Shown piece after piece: positions 1-9,749 of a stretch of 54,876 bases of DNA. The stretch is from an uncultured Muribaculaceae bacterium. Its GTDB lineage: Bacteria; Bacteroidota; Bacteroidia; Bacteroidales; Muribaculaceae. A model generated the notes under the pieces. That model saw only the letters and a list, made by a program, of their open reading frames with translations, was not told the origin of the DNA and did no database searches. The stretch is taken from positions 1 through 54,876 of the forward strand of contig CAJUQP010000022.1 of the NCBI GenBank assembly GCA_910588245.1, written 5' to 3'. The first letter of the stretch is position 1; each line of letters opens with the position of its first letter. The translations under genes and the position numbers were made by a program.

Positions 1-229
1 AACATTCGACGGATGCTCTTTTTTTATTCACATTTGTTTTTAAACAAGCTCTTAAAATATCTATGACGTGTCTGTGCAGATGAAATCGGTTGCATATGTC
101 CTTTACATGCCTGACATATGCTATTCCGGTAATTATTATATTATTATATGCGTAAAAGGCGGGATCAGGAACTGAATGTTCCGGATCTCACCTATAAATA
201 TGCTATCTAAATGCTTATTGCGGGGAATG

Positions 230-658
230 CTATCTCTCGTTGAGTGCTTCGAAATAGCAATCTGCTATCACTGTCCATTCCTCGAGGGTGCCCTGAGTGG
301 TGTAGCCCTTTGTCTTTTCCGGATTGCCGAGGTCTTTGACCGCTATATCCTTCGATAGAGTCACTACAGTGGGAGCCGCTTCCGTATCTTTATCCCAGAA
401 GTCGTCAAACTTTACCGGGGCGCGGTCTTCCTCGATCTCGTAGAGTGTGCCTTCATAGCAATACAAGCCCATGATCCGTGCCACCCTTGTCTTATCGGGA
501 TCCTTGTCGGAGTGATGGAGTATTTCCGGAATCTGGTGGAACCCTGCGGAGGCGTTATCCCAGATTATAGCACCTATGCCGCGGGCTTTCATGTCGGCGG
601 CGATTGCCTCTTTCGCTTCCGCGAATATGGCGTCGACTGATTTATCTGTGCTTTCCAT
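230..658 (-). CDS. Hypothetical protein, 142 aa
   Basis: I do not recognise this family. The protein is soluble, acidic and without a signal peptide or membrane segment. It begins MESTDKSVDAIF and has an N-terminal stretch likely to be helical, then a middle part rich in Trp, Tyr and Phe (for example FDDFWDKD). It lies 21 bases downstream of the phosphatase gene on the same strand, so the two are probably co-transcribed. The ATG start is clear and codon use resembles the neighbours, so I think it is a real gene. No function is proposed. Confidence 0.7.
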   Translation of the reverse strand: MESTDKSVDAIFAEAKEAIAADMKARGIGAIIWDNASAGFHQIPEILHHSDKDPDKTRVARIMGLYCYEGTLYEIEEDRAPVKFDDFWDKDTEAAPTVVTLSKDIAVKDLGNPEKTKGYTTQGTLEEWTVIADCYFEALNER

Positions 659-679
659 AATATTTTGTTTTTGGTGAAT

Positions 680-1969
680 TCATTTTTTCAACAGGTTTTC
701 CCATATCCCGCGGAGTTCCGGCCAGCCTATCACTTTCTGTCCGTCGGTCTCGATCCATTTCCCGTTGAGGCGCATGGCCACGAACGAGCGTCCGGCGCTG
801 TCTTCGAGGCATACCACCATCAGATTGGCTCCGAGAGGCGCCACCTGCCAGTCTTTCCATCTCTTCGCCACGTCGTCGGGATTGCATAATGGCGCATAGC
901 AGTCCGGCAGCCTCATGAGGGAGAACAGCGGTATCACCGTCTCGGCATGCCCGAAATATAGGGCAGCCCTAAGCGGGAGCGCGGGGTCTTTCTTCCCACC
1001 TACTGTCTCGGCGAGCCTTAGCCGTTTCCTCGACTCCACCACGCTGTCGGTGTTCTCAAGAAGAGCTTTGAGCAACGGACGGGCCGATATGGCCGGCATT
1101 CGGGAGAATGGGCTTTCGGAGCGCTGATAATAATGCTTGAGGTTGGCCGCTTCCCAGCACAGGCGGTATTCATCTTCCGTGAACCATCGCGAGGGATCGG
1201 CCTCTATGCCGGCGGCTGCAAGCGACTGGAGTATGCCGTAGGCGTCCATGGTCATTTTCTGCAGACGGTGGGTGTCGGTTATCCCTCTCACCATCCCGGC
1301 GGCAGGCTCGGCGGGCACGGTCTTCCTGAAGAAATTCACGTATGCGGTGAGCCAGGGCCCTTTGTCAAGATACGTGATATAGGCGGTGTCGGTGGTGAAG
1401 AAACGAAGCAGACGGTCGTTCTGCCTACCCTCAGATGTGGTTATCTCCAGCCGGTCCGAGTATCGGGCGAGCTCGTGGCAGAACTCATACATGGTCATCA
1501 CCACACGTGGCACATAGGTGGCTTCGGCCCTTACCCTCCCCTCTTTCAGGAGCTGCGGGCACGTCATGGTCATCTCCTTTCCGAGATTCACCTCCTCCGT
1601 CATGCCGGTGGCGTTGAGCGCGCCCCAGTTATCGCCTGTGGTTCTCTCCACCTCTGCGATAAGCTTCATGAACGCCTCCCCTCGCGGAGTCAGCGTCCCT
1701 TTTGTGGCCGCTTCGGCAAGCTCTTTCCTAAGGGCTGCCACTTTATGCTCGGAGGAGAGGAAGCGGGCGCCGTGGCGCGCCACATAGTTTATAAAGACAG
1801 GCTTTAGCTCCGGGCCCCACGGCACTGCCGTGTCGGTAGCTGTGAAATCATAGGGCATCATTGTGCCGTCGAGCTGACGTGGAAACGCGGAGCGGCTCTC
1901 CGCCGCAGCCCTGAAGAGAGGTATGAGGCAGAGGAGTAGCGCTATTATGGTCAGATGTCTTGTTTTCAT
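680..1969 (-). CDS. Secreted histidine phosphatase, MINPP-like (phytase)
   Basis: This is a histidine acid phosphatase of the multiple inositol polyphosphate phosphatase type, which removes phosphates from phytate and related inositol phosphates. The sequence shows a signal peptide (about residues 1-23, cleaved near AAAES), the nucleophile motif RHGAR with His66, and near the C-terminus a His-Ala-Glu triad at 341-343. HAE in place of the usual HD marks the MINPP branch, known from gut Bacteroides. No lipobox is visible, so export to the periplasm or beyond is expected. Length (429 aa) fits the family. The small unknown gene at 230-658 follows on the same strand. The exact substrate is inferred, not shown. 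Confidence 0.85.
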   Translation of the reverse strand: MKTRHLTIIALLLCLIPLFRAAAESRSAFPRQLDGTMMPYDFTATDTAVPWGPELKPVFINYVARHGARFLSSEHKVAALRKELAEAATKGTLTPRGEAFMKLIAEVERTTGDNWGALNATGMTEEVNLGKEMTMTCPQLLKEGRVRAEATYVPRVVMTMYEFCHELARYSDRLEITTSEGRQNDRLLRFFTTDTAYITYLDKGPWLTAYVNFFRKTVPAEPAAGMVRGITDTHRLQKMTMDAYGILQSLAAAGIEADPSRWFTEDEYRLCWEAANLKHYYQRSESPFSRMPAISARPLLKALLENTDSVVESRKRLRLAETVGGKKDPALPLRAALYFGHAETVIPLFSLMRLPDCYAPLCNPDDVAKRWKDWQVAPLGANLMVVCLEDSAGRSFVAMRLNGKWIETDGQKVIGWPELRGIWENLLKK

Positions 1970-2145
1970 TGCTGTGGCGACTTTAGGGATGCACGTCGGG
2001 TGCAGGGATTTTTAAGATAGAACGTCTCTCCCCCGCCTATTGTTCCGCGTCGGCACATCAATATTTGTCATCGTCGTGTGGATATTGAAACTGACAGCAT
2101 CGGGATGGATGTCAAATTTTTGGCTTATCCGTGCGTTATTTATTT

Positions 2146-4953
2146 ATGGATCCATGCCTCCGTCGTGCCTTCAGGGCCCTTATTTTTCTCTGCCTCGCGT
2201 TTCTTCTCCAGGGATGCGGGACAAAGCGCAACACGCCCCTGTCGCGCAACTGGCAGGCCTTCACCACGCGCTATAACGTCTACTTCAACGGCTCCGAGCA
2301 TCTCAAGGAGCAACTGGCGACGATGGAAGACACATATGAAGACGATTTCACCCGGCGCCTCCCTGTCCACCCTGCGGAGGCGCGTGCCGACAGCCGACGG
2401 CCACAGCCTGCCGGTGATTTCCGGCGTACAATCGAGAAGATGCAGAAAGCCATACAGCTCCATTCCATCACCCGCAAGCCCCGCAGAAGGGGATCGTCGG
2501 CCGAGGAGAAGGCTTTTCGCGAGCGTGAGGAATTCAACCCGTTTCTCCATAATGCCTGGATGATGATGGGGGAGGCCCAGTATCTCAACGGTGATTTCAC
2601 CGGCGCGGCCACCACCTTCCTCTATATCTCGCGTCATTTCCGGTGGCTGCCGGAGGTCGTGACAGAGGCCCGGCTGCGGCAGGCCCTCTGCTATTGTGCC
2701 CTTGATCTGGTCTATGAGGCCGAGAACGTGCTACATACCGTCAGGGAAAAGGATCTCACTGATCCGCAACTGCGGCGTCTCTACGACCTGGCTATGGCCG
2801 ATTGTCTTCTGCGCGCTTCCGACGATGCCGGGGCAGCCCCATACCTTGTCCGTGCGGCCGGGGCCACCAAGGGACGTCAGGGACATCGGCTGTGGTTTCT
2901 CACCGGACAGGTCTACGCCGCTCTCGGAGAGCGGGGGAAGGCATTCGAGGCATTCAGGAAAGCGGGGTCCGGAATCTCGACCCCCTACAGCATGAAGTTC
3001 AATGCCAGGATAAAGGAGAGCGAGGTTTTCCCGGGCACAGATATCACGAAAGAGGTGGAGTCGCTCAGGAAGATGACCCGCTACGAGCGCAACCGGGCAC
3101 TTCTCGACAGGATATACTACGCCATAGGCAATCTCTATATGTCGCGCGCCGACACCCTTGATGCCATGCGCAACTACAGGCTCGCCGTGGAGCGGTCGGA
3201 GTCGTCGGGCATCGACAGGGCTCTCGCCCGGCTCGCCCTGGGCAACATACTCTTCAGCCGCGGAGAATATGTTGAGGCACAACCGTGCTATGCCGAGGCA
3301 GTTCCCCTTCTTCCCGACAACTATCCGGGCTACAAGGAAATCAGACTCCGCAGCGACGTGCTCGACGAGCTTGCCTTATATGCCGGAAATGTCGAGCTCC
3401 AGGACTCCCTCCTGCGTCTTGCCCGGATGCCGCGCGAAGAGCAGCTGGCGGTGTGCCGCCGCATGGTAGACGAACTTCTGGCCAGGGAAAAGGCTGAGCG
3501 CGAGCAAGCCGCACGCGAGGCGTTTGTGGCTGATATGGAGGAGAAAGAGGCGGGGAAGGCTACTGCGGCCCCTGCGGTTGTGCCTGCGATGTCCGGAGCC
3601 GACAAGTCATGGTATTTCTACAACCGTGCGGTGCGCGAGGCCGGCCGTGCCGAGTTCCAGCGCCGGTGGGGTGCCCGGCGTCTTGAGGATGACTGGCGCC
3701 GACGCGACAAAAACACCTTCACCCTTGCCGATGACCATAGTGATGGGACTGATTCTGAGGTAGGCTCCGACGATGTGAGCCGGGATGACAGCGTGCGCCG
3801 TGTGCCGGCGGCCGACGATCCGCATGAGATAGAGTATTACATGAGCCGCATACCCTCCGATCCGGCTCAGATCCGTGCGGCCCGGGAGATAGTGCAGGAG
3901 GGGCTATACAACATGGGTCTTATCCTGAAAGACCGGCTCGGTGATTACCGCGCGGCGCGGATGGCTTTCTCGCGGCTCGACAGAGAGTATCCCGACAATG
4001 TCTACCGTCTTGATGTCTATTACAACATGTATCTGATGGCCGTGCGTGAAGACGACGAGTCTCTCGCGGAGCAGTGGCGTGACCGCATCCTCGCGGATTT
4101 TCCCGACAGCCCCTATGGCCGTGCTATGGCCGATCCCTCTTATTTCAGCAATCTCAGGCGCATGCATGAGGTGCAGGAGGAGATGTATGCCGACGCCTAT
4201 TCGGCTTATCTCGCCGACGACAATAGAAAGGTGAGGGAACTGACCGAAAAGATGGAGACAGACTATCCCCTCTCCCCCATCCTTCCGAAATTCATATTTA
4301 TAGATGCCCTCTCGGCGCTCACGGAGGGTGAGACATCGCGTTTCCGCGATCGCCTGAGGGAATTGCTCGTGCGGTGGCCCGACACCGACATGACCCCCAT
4401 GGCCTCCGGCATCCTCCGGCGTCTTGACCGGGGGATGGAGCCGCACGCCGGTCTGTCCAACAGCCGCGGCATCATCTGGCAGACGCGCCTCGCCACAGAT
4501 TCCGCCGGCGTGGCCGCGCCCGACTCGCTCCATTTCTCCCGCGATCCCGGCTCGCCGCAGTGTCTTGTGCTCGCTTTCCCCCGCGACTCGGTCAACGCCA
4601 ATCTCGTGCTCTACGAGGTGGCGAGATTCAATTTCTCCTCGTTTGTGGTGAGGGATTTCGATCTGGAGCCGATGTCGTTTTCCGACATCGGACTGCTGGT
4701 CATAAAGGGTTTCAGGGATCTCCGCGATGTGGAGCGCTATCGTAAGGCATTGGCAGCCTCTGACGTACGTCTTCCGTCTGCCGTGCGGCCGATAGTGATC
4801 AGCGCGGAGGATTTCAGCATCCTTCTGCGCGAGGGGCGGTCGTTCGACGATTATTTCCGTTTCTGCGAGGAGCGGGATATCGGCGAGGCGGAGAGAGCCG
4901 TGGAGGAAAGAGCCGGTGTGCAAAAAGTAGAATCCAGACAATTTGATGAATGA
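2146..4953 (+). CDS. PorW/SprE-like TPR lipoprotein
   Basis: A large (about 935 aa) outer-envelope lipoprotein with many tetratricopeptide-type helical repeats. The start has a hydrophobic signal and a lipobox ending LLQGC, followed by a segment containing NWQAFTTRYNVYFNG, which is characteristic of the PorW/SprE family. In Porphyromonas and Flavobacterium that family is a periplasmic component of the type IX secretion machinery. Relatives also occur in gut Bacteroidales where the role is unclear. A GTG at 2131 is in frame, but the ATG at 2146 gives a better signal peptide. Its stop overlaps the start of the Sel1 gene (ATGATGA), so the two are translationally coupled. A charged, low-complexity stretch lies near the middle. 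Confidence 0.8.
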   Translation: MDPCLRRAFRALIFLCLAFLLQGCGTKRNTPLSRNWQAFTTRYNVYFNGSEHLKEQLATMEDTYEDDFTRRLPVHPAEARADSRRPQPAGDFRRTIEKMQKAIQLHSITRKPRRRGSSAEEKAFREREEFNPFLHNAWMMMGEAQYLNGDFTGAATTFLYISRHFRWLPEVVTEARLRQALCYCALDLVYEAENVLHTVREKDLTDPQLRRLYDLAMADCLLRASDDAGAAPYLVRAAGATKGRQGHRLWFLTGQVYAALGERGKAFEAFRKAGSGISTPYSMKFNARIKESEVFPGTDITKEVESLRKMTRYERNRALLDRIYYAIGNLYMSRADTLDAMRNYRLAVERSESSGIDRALARLALGNILFSRGEYVEAQPCYAEAVPLLPDNYPGYKEIRLRSDVLDELALYAGNVELQDSLLRLARMPREEQLAVCRRMVDELLAREKAEREQAAREAFVADMEEKEAGKATAAPAVVPAMSGADKSWYFYNRAVREAGRAEFQRRWGARRLEDDWRRRDKNTFTLADDHSDGTDSEVGSDDVSRDDSVRRVPAADDPHEIEYYMSRIPSDPAQIRAAREIVQEGLYNMGLILKDRLGDYRAARMAFSRLDREYPDNVYRLDVYYNMYLMAVREDDESLAEQWRDRILADFPDSPYGRAMADPSYFSNLRRMHEVQEEMYADAYSAYLADDNRKVRELTEKMETDYPLSPILPKFIFIDALSALTEGETSRFRDRLRELLVRWPDTDMTPMASGILRRLDRGMEPHAGLSNSRGIIWQTRLATDSAGVAAPDSLHFSRDPGSPQCLVLAFPRDSVNANLVLYEVARFNFSSFVVRDFDLEPMSFSDIGLLVIKGFRDLRDVERYRKALAASDVRLPSAVRPIVISAEDFSILLREGRSFDDYFRFCEERDIGEAERAVEERAGVQKVESRQFDE

Positions 4954-5990
4954 TGAACCGGATGAAACATATATTCCCGCTCTTGATGATAGCGGTGTTC
5001 CTTATGGCAGCCGCGGGGGCTGAAGGGATAACCAGGCGCCGTCTGTCGCTTCGCGGACTCGCGGAGCGGGGCGCCTCCGGCGATGCGCGGGCGCTCTATC
5101 AGCTCTCACGGCTTCACGACAGCGGCTACGATTCAATCGCTGTCGACTCCGCGCGTGCGGCCGCGCTCTGTCTCGAATCTGCGCGGCTCGGCTACGTGCC
5201 GGCACAGAGCGATGCCGGATTCCGCTATTTCCGCGGCGAGGGTGTGCGCCGCGACGTTGACTCGGCTCTCTACTGGACAAGACGGGCCGCTGAGGCCGGC
5301 GATGCGCGTGCCGCCAACAATATGGGCTATCTCTCGCTGCGGGGGGAATATGTGGCGCAGGATACCGGGAAAGCATTTGAATGGTTCACTGTCGCCGCTG
5401 ACGCCGGATTGCCTGTGGGCCAGAGCCAGCTTGCCGACATGTACAGGGAGGGACTGGGCACTACCCCCGATACTCTCAAGGCCGCGGAACTGTATTCAAA
5501 AGCTCTGGAGAGCGGTCTGCGGGATGCCGGTCTGAAGTTGCTGTCAATGATGGAGCTGCGTTGGAAGAATCTCCCGGCCGACTCCATTATGCGTCTCGGG
5601 CGGCGTTATTACACACGCAATGCTCCGGAGATCGGGATCGCGCTGCTGCGCGACGCGGCGGCCCGTGGGAATGCCGACGCACTTGCCATTCTTGGCGATG
5701 CATATTCCCGTGCCAATGGCGTTGATTATGACCACGACCGGTCGGTGGCCTGTTTTCTGGAGGCCGCGTTGCGCGGACAGCCCTCCGCCCAGTTCTTCGT
5801 GGCCGAGATGCTCGATGTTTTCCCGGATGCGCTGAGGGGTGAGACGGAGTCGGGTGTGATAAGGTCTTTCTACGGCGACAGCCCTATCCCTGCCGATATA
5901 CATACAGCCGCCTACTGGTATGCCTTGGCTTCGGCCCGGGGAGTCAGCGACGCCCGCTCCGCCACGCGCCATCTCTTCCCGCCTGATTAA
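4950..5990 (+). CDS. Sel1-repeat secreted protein, 346 aa
   Basis: The protein has an N-terminal signal peptide (LLMIAVFLMAAAGAEG) and then tandem Sel1-like repeats, a subtype of TPR. Typical units include AARLGYVPAQSDAGFRYFRG-like and AAEAGDARAANNMGYLSLRG-like blocks, repeated roughly every 36 residues. Such repeats form a curved scaffold for protein-protein contacts in the periplasm. The start overlaps the stop of the PorW-like gene by four bases, and a second ATG follows immediately at 4953. Partnership with the PorW-like lipoprotein is inferred from this coupling. No enzymatic motif is visible. Confidence 0.8.
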   Translation: MMNRMKHIFPLLMIAVFLMAAAGAEGITRRRLSLRGLAERGASGDARALYQLSRLHDSGYDSIAVDSARAAALCLESARLGYVPAQSDAGFRYFRGEGVRRDVDSALYWTRRAAEAGDARAANNMGYLSLRGEYVAQDTGKAFEWFTVAADAGLPVGQSQLADMYREGLGTTPDTLKAAELYSKALESGLRDAGLKLLSMMELRWKNLPADSIMRLGRRYYTRNAPEIGIALLRDAAARGNADALAILGDAYSRANGVDYDHDRSVACFLEAALRGQPSAQFFVAEMLDVFPDALRGETESGVIRSFYGDSPIPADIHTAAYWYALASARGVSDARSATRHLFPPD

Positions 5991-6066
5991 TGGTGGAATA
6001 GTCATTATCTGGAAATCCGGACTGGAGTCTATAATGCGGCGGGGGCTTGACAGGGAAGGGGCCCGG

Positions 6067-7728
6067 TCAGAGCATGCAGATGATGAGGAGCTGGGCGATG
6101 ATCACTCGGCAGAACATCGAGAAGGGATAGACCGTGGCATAGCTGACTGTGGCGTAGTCGCCGGGCACCAAGTCGTTGGCATAGTTAAGGGCCATGGGAT
6201 TGGCCATGCTTCCGCAGAGCATTCCGCAAGTGAGGCCGAAGTCGAGGCGGAAGCAGCGCATGGCCACGAGCCCCATGATGAGCACGGGCACGACCGTGAG
6301 CACGAAGCCCAGCAGGATCCACAGTAGCCCTTCGGAGCGCATGATAGTCTCGAGGAACTGCGCTCCGGCATCGAGGCCGAGGCAGGCCAGATAGAGCGAG
6401 AGGCCGATGCCGCGCAGCATGAGGTTGGCACTGTGGGTTGTATATGTCACGAGCCTGAACTGAGGTCCGAACCTCCCTATCAGAATCCCCACGATGATGG
6501 GGCCTCCGGCGAGCCCGAGCTTTATCGGCGAGGAGATGCCGGGGATGAGGATCGGTATGGAGCCGACCACAAGTCCGAGCACGATCCCTATGAAGATGGC
6601 TCCGAGGTTGGGGTCGTTGAGCTTGACGGCCGTATTGCCCAATATGCGCGACACCTTGTCTATGTCGTGCTCGCTTCCCACCACCGTGAGGGTGTCGCCG
6701 AGCTGTAGCACGAGGTCGCGGGTGGCCAGGAGGTGCATGCCGCTTCGCGTCACGCGGCTGATGTTGATGTGATATTGGTTGCGCAGGCGCAGTGATCCGA
6801 GCTTCTTGCCGTTGATCGACACCCGGCTCACCACCAGATTTCGCGACACGAGTCGGTTGTCGATTGAGTTCCAGTCTATCCCCTTGCGGTTCCAGTCGCG
6901 ATGTTCCTGGGCCCCGAAGAGCACTTTCAGTTTCGCGCAGTCGGCCGGAGTGGTGATCACCAGCAGATGGTCGTCCTCTTCAAGCACAGTGGCGGAGTCG
7001 GGCACCGTGACATTGTCATCGCGCCAGAGGCGTGAGATTACAAAATTCGTTTTACTCAAGGCTGAGATCTCCTTCACCGACATCCCAACCACGGCGGGAT
7101 TGCAGACCTTGAACTCCGCTATGAACGTGGAGTCGGCATCGTCGCGCTCTTTCGACAGCGGCATGTCGGGAGGCAGGAAACATTTGCGTATCACGATGAT
7201 GGCGAGAATGACGCCTACGACGCCCAACGGATATGTCACGGCGCAGCTGAGTGCGGCTCCGTTGGCTGAAATGCCGAACTGCCCCAGCGCCTGTTGCGCG
7301 GCTCCGAGTGCGGGGGTGTTGGTTGTGGCTCCGCACATCACGCCTACTGCGTCGCCTATCGGCATGTCGAAGAGCAGGGAGATCAGTACGGTCATGACAG
7401 TGCCTATCGCTATGACGCCGAGACCAAGGAGATTGAGGCTTAGCCCACCCTTGCGGAAGGAACTGAAGAATCCGGGACCGACCTTGAGACCCAGTTCGTA
7501 GACGAAGAGCACGAGGCCGAGGTTCTCGGTGTAATGCAGTATGGTAGGATCGATCGACAGACCTAAGTGCCCCGCGAGGATTCCGGCGAAAAAGACGAAT
7601 GTGACTCCGAGCGACACACCCTTCACTCTCAGCTTGCCCAGAGCGAGTCCGCACGCGATGATTATCGAGAGTACTATCACGGCCTGCATGGCCGAATGGG
7701 TGAGGAATATGTCGGATATCCATTGCAT
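6067..7728 (-). CDS. YidE/AspT-family membrane transporter, 553 aa
   Basis: An inner-membrane permease of the aspartate:alanine exchanger superfamily (YidE/YbjL/AspT type). Two hydrophobic halves (about residues 10-185 and 375-553) flank two regulatory RCK_C (TrkA-C) domains. The second half contains a GLSLYLACLGLDAG-type re-entrant motif and GSMANPMALNY. The RCK_C region holds the VLEEDDHLLVI and LQLGDTLTVVGSEHD strands usual for these domains. Length matches Bacteroides homologues. The gene stands alone, convergent with the Sel1 gene and divergent from the TPR-HTH regulator. The substrate is unknown; dicarboxylates or amino acids are typical of the family. Confidence 0.85.
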   Translation of the reverse strand: MQWISDIFLTHSAMQAVIVLSIIIACGLALGKLRVKGVSLGVTFVFFAGILAGHLGLSIDPTILHYTENLGLVLFVYELGLKVGPGFFSSFRKGGLSLNLLGLGVIAIGTVMTVLISLLFDMPIGDAVGVMCGATTNTPALGAAQQALGQFGISANGAALSCAVTYPLGVVGVILAIIVIRKCFLPPDMPLSKERDDADSTFIAEFKVCNPAVVGMSVKEISALSKTNFVISRLWRDDNVTVPDSATVLEEDDHLLVITTPADCAKLKVLFGAQEHRDWNRKGIDWNSIDNRLVSRNLVVSRVSINGKKLGSLRLRNQYHINISRVTRSGMHLLATRDLVLQLGDTLTVVGSEHDIDKVSRILGNTAVKLNDPNLGAIFIGIVLGLVVGSIPILIPGISSPIKLGLAGGPIIVGILIGRFGPQFRLVTYTTHSANLMLRGIGLSLYLACLGLDAGAQFLETIMRSEGLLWILLGFVLTVVPVLIMGLVAMRCFRLDFGLTCGMLCGSMANPMALNYANDLVPGDYATVSYATVYPFSMFCRVIIAQLLIICML

Positions 7729-7830
7729 GCCGCAAAATTAATAAAAACATCCCATATTCCATCAATATTATTCACTGATTCAATCGAAATTACCGTGTGC
7801 CGTAATCGTAGGCTCCTTTTGCATGTGGAT

Positions 7831-7861
7831 TTTGTAATATGACGTTTTTTTCGTAATTTTG
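7831..7861 (+). promoter_or_regulatory. Bacteroidetes-type promoter for the locus-1 regulator
   Basis: TTTG at 7831-7834, 19 bases, then TAATTTTG at 7854-7861. This is an excellent match to the Bacteroidetes housekeeping consensus (TTTG, 19-21 nt, TAnnTTTG). Transcription should begin near 7868, about 20 bases before the ATG of the regulator. Confidence 0.7.
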
Positions 7862-7889
7862 CGGCGTAAGCCATTGACACTTACATGAC

Positions 7890-9557
7890 ATGAAAGGTAT
7901 CCGTCTGCCATATCTCATATTGTTTCTCATGCTCGTCATCGTGCATGGCTGCGCGCCGTCGCCTTCGGGCGACATGCTCCGTCGCGCCCGCTCGGTCGTG
8001 GCCGCTTCCCCCGACTCCGCCATAGCCCTCCTCGATTCTGTCGACCGCATGCCCCGTCTCCCGGAGAGCGACAGGATGCGGTCGCGGCTCCTGCGTGTGG
8101 AGGCCGGCGACCGGAAATATGTGGCGGCCACATCCGACAGCGTGATAAAGACCCTTCTGGAGTATTACATCGACGGGAACCACGACAGGCAACTTCATCC
8201 CACAGTGCTCTACTATGCCGGACGCACCTACTCCGACCTCGGCCGTTCGGCCGATGCCCTGCGCTGTTTCAAGCAAGCCCTCGCTCTCCTCGGCGAAGGA
8301 GAAGACCCCGATCTCGAAAGCCGCATACACGCACAGATAGCGGGTATTTTCTTACACCATCATGCTTATGCCAACGCATTAATACATACAAAACTGCAGA
8401 TTGCATGTGAAGAGGAGGCAGGCGATTCCCTTAATGTTAATTCAGCTCTTTTCCAAGCATTTGTATATAGGACTTTAGGTGAGACAGACAGTGCAGAATA
8501 TATATATCGTAAGTTTATACCGATTGTTGCCTGTAGCGATGACTCTACGACACAAGCTGTGTTCATGACTCAGATTGCAGATTTTTTAAAGGAGACAGAC
8601 AGATTTGCCGAAGCTGACTCTTTGATAGGTAATTATGCCATTAATACCGACAGCTCGAGCATAGCTTCCATCTCTATTATACTCAATGAATTTGATGAGA
8701 GGACACAGAAACATGCTGATCTTGAGAAGCGATGTAGGAAAATGCTTGAGAGCGATAATATATATTCGCGTAGAAGTGCATATCGTAATCTTGCAAGAAT
8801 CTACCAATCTAATGGAAATATTGGAAAGGCTCTTGAATTCACGGAAAAATACAGGGCTGTGGCGGAAACCATCTCCGCCAATGAAGCGTCTCTGTCATTA
8901 AATGGAATCGAGGAACTTGCGGATATCTCAGAACTTGAAGATATAAATGCTTTGCTCTCACAAAAGATAAATGACAGTCATTCCATTACTTGGCTCATCA
9001 TCGTATTTTTCTCAGCATTATTTATAACTGCCTCTATATTATATATCAAACATAAGAAGAATTCTGACTCTGACAAACTCAATTATGAGAAAACAAACAG
9101 CAATCTTCGTAGCAGTCTGGCAGGCTTAAAAGAAAAAAACAATTTGTTGGAGAGTAGACTTGCGGAGATAGAACCTCAGCTTGAGGCCTCACTAAAAAAA
9201 ATAAATGAAGGTGAAATTTCTGAGAATGATTCTTTAAAGTATAAAACCACCATTCAGGAAATAATCAATCGAATCGCCGATGGCAATTGCCGGCTTACAG
9301 AAGACGATTTCAAGAATCTTGAAAAATCACTGACACATTTATATCCGCGTTTTATGTCGCGATTGCTTGAGCTTAATTTAGGTTCAAGAGCTTTTAAAGA
9401 TTCCATGCTTATAAAAATAGGGATATCACAGAAGGACTGTGCCGAGATTTTCCACAGGACTCCATCCGCGATAGCCAATTCAAGATCCCGATTATTGAAA
9501 AAGCTTTCCCTTGACAACGATTTCAAAAATTTCACGGATTTTATTCAGTCACTTTAA
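7890..9557 (+). CDS. Membrane-spanning TPR regulator with C-terminal HTH (locus 1)
   Basis: This appears to be a one-component regulator that senses outside and acts inside. Residues 1-21 form a lipoprotein-like signal (VIVHGC, Cys21). TPR repeats follow to about residue 350. A single membrane segment lies at about 365-385, then a Lys/Glu-rich coiled coil, and a C-terminal helix-turn-helix (about 493-543, ISQKDCAEIFHRTPSAIANS) like the LuxR-like ends of Bacteroidetes TPR regulators. It resembles the protein at 50479-52236 in both architecture and N-terminal sequence. It lies upstream of a secreted-peptide locus and probably controls it (inference). Base composition changes from GC-rich to AT-rich near 8340 within the gene. 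The ligand is unknown. Confidence 0.75.
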   Translation: MKGIRLPYLILFLMLVIVHGCAPSPSGDMLRRARSVVAASPDSAIALLDSVDRMPRLPESDRMRSRLLRVEAGDRKYVAATSDSVIKTLLEYYIDGNHDRQLHPTVLYYAGRTYSDLGRSADALRCFKQALALLGEGEDPDLESRIHAQIAGIFLHHHAYANALIHTKLQIACEEEAGDSLNVNSALFQAFVYRTLGETDSAEYIYRKFIPIVACSDDSTTQAVFMTQIADFLKETDRFAEADSLIGNYAINTDSSSIASISIILNEFDERTQKHADLEKRCRKMLESDNIYSRRSAYRNLARIYQSNGNIGKALEFTEKYRAVAETISANEASLSLNGIEELADISELEDINALLSQKINDSHSITWLIIVFFSALFITASILYIKHKKNSDSDKLNYEKTNSNLRSSLAGLKEKNNLLESRLAEIEPQLEASLKKINEGEISENDSLKYKTTIQEIINRIADGNCRLTEDDFKNLEKSLTHLYPRFMSRLLELNLGSRAFKDSMLIKIGISQKDCAEIFHRTPSAIANSRSRLLKKLSLDNDFKNFTDFIQSL

Positions 9558-9681
9558 AAGGAGACGGCTGCAGTTATTTTTTTCAGTGTGTAATCTACTA
9601 TATTTCATATTTATATGAGATATATGTAAATATTCTCTAAATTAGATAATCAAAATGTGAATTTTTTGTAAATCGATTTTA

Positions 9682-9713
9682 TTGCATTTTGGAAGGCCTC
9701 GTTTATATCTTTG
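9682..9713 (+). promoter_or_regulatory. Promoter for the peptide operon (locus 1)
   Basis: A perfect -7 element TATCTTTG lies at 9706-9713. A weak -33 element (TTG at 9682-9684) sits at the expected distance. A weak -33 would suit an activator-dependent promoter, possibly served by the upstream TPR-HTH protein. An AT-rich leader with a CATAT-tt-ATATG inverted repeat near 9607-9618 precedes it. Confidence 0.5.
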
Positions 9714-9749
9714 CGACCGAATTATAACGATTTCCTAAATTCAAGACGT

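Noticed and set aside
176..358. Possible 60-codon gene at the left end
   Set aside because: It overlaps the unknown gene on the other strand, shows no signal or domain and has no promoter that I can see.
3904..4941. Minus-strand frame of 345 codons opposite the PorW-like gene
   Set aside because: No domain, odd composition, and the plus strand reading has a clear signal peptide and TPRs.
9711..9749. TTG start of the DUF3244-like gene
   Set aside because: It lies within the promoter -7 element and would bury the signal peptide behind 13 residues.
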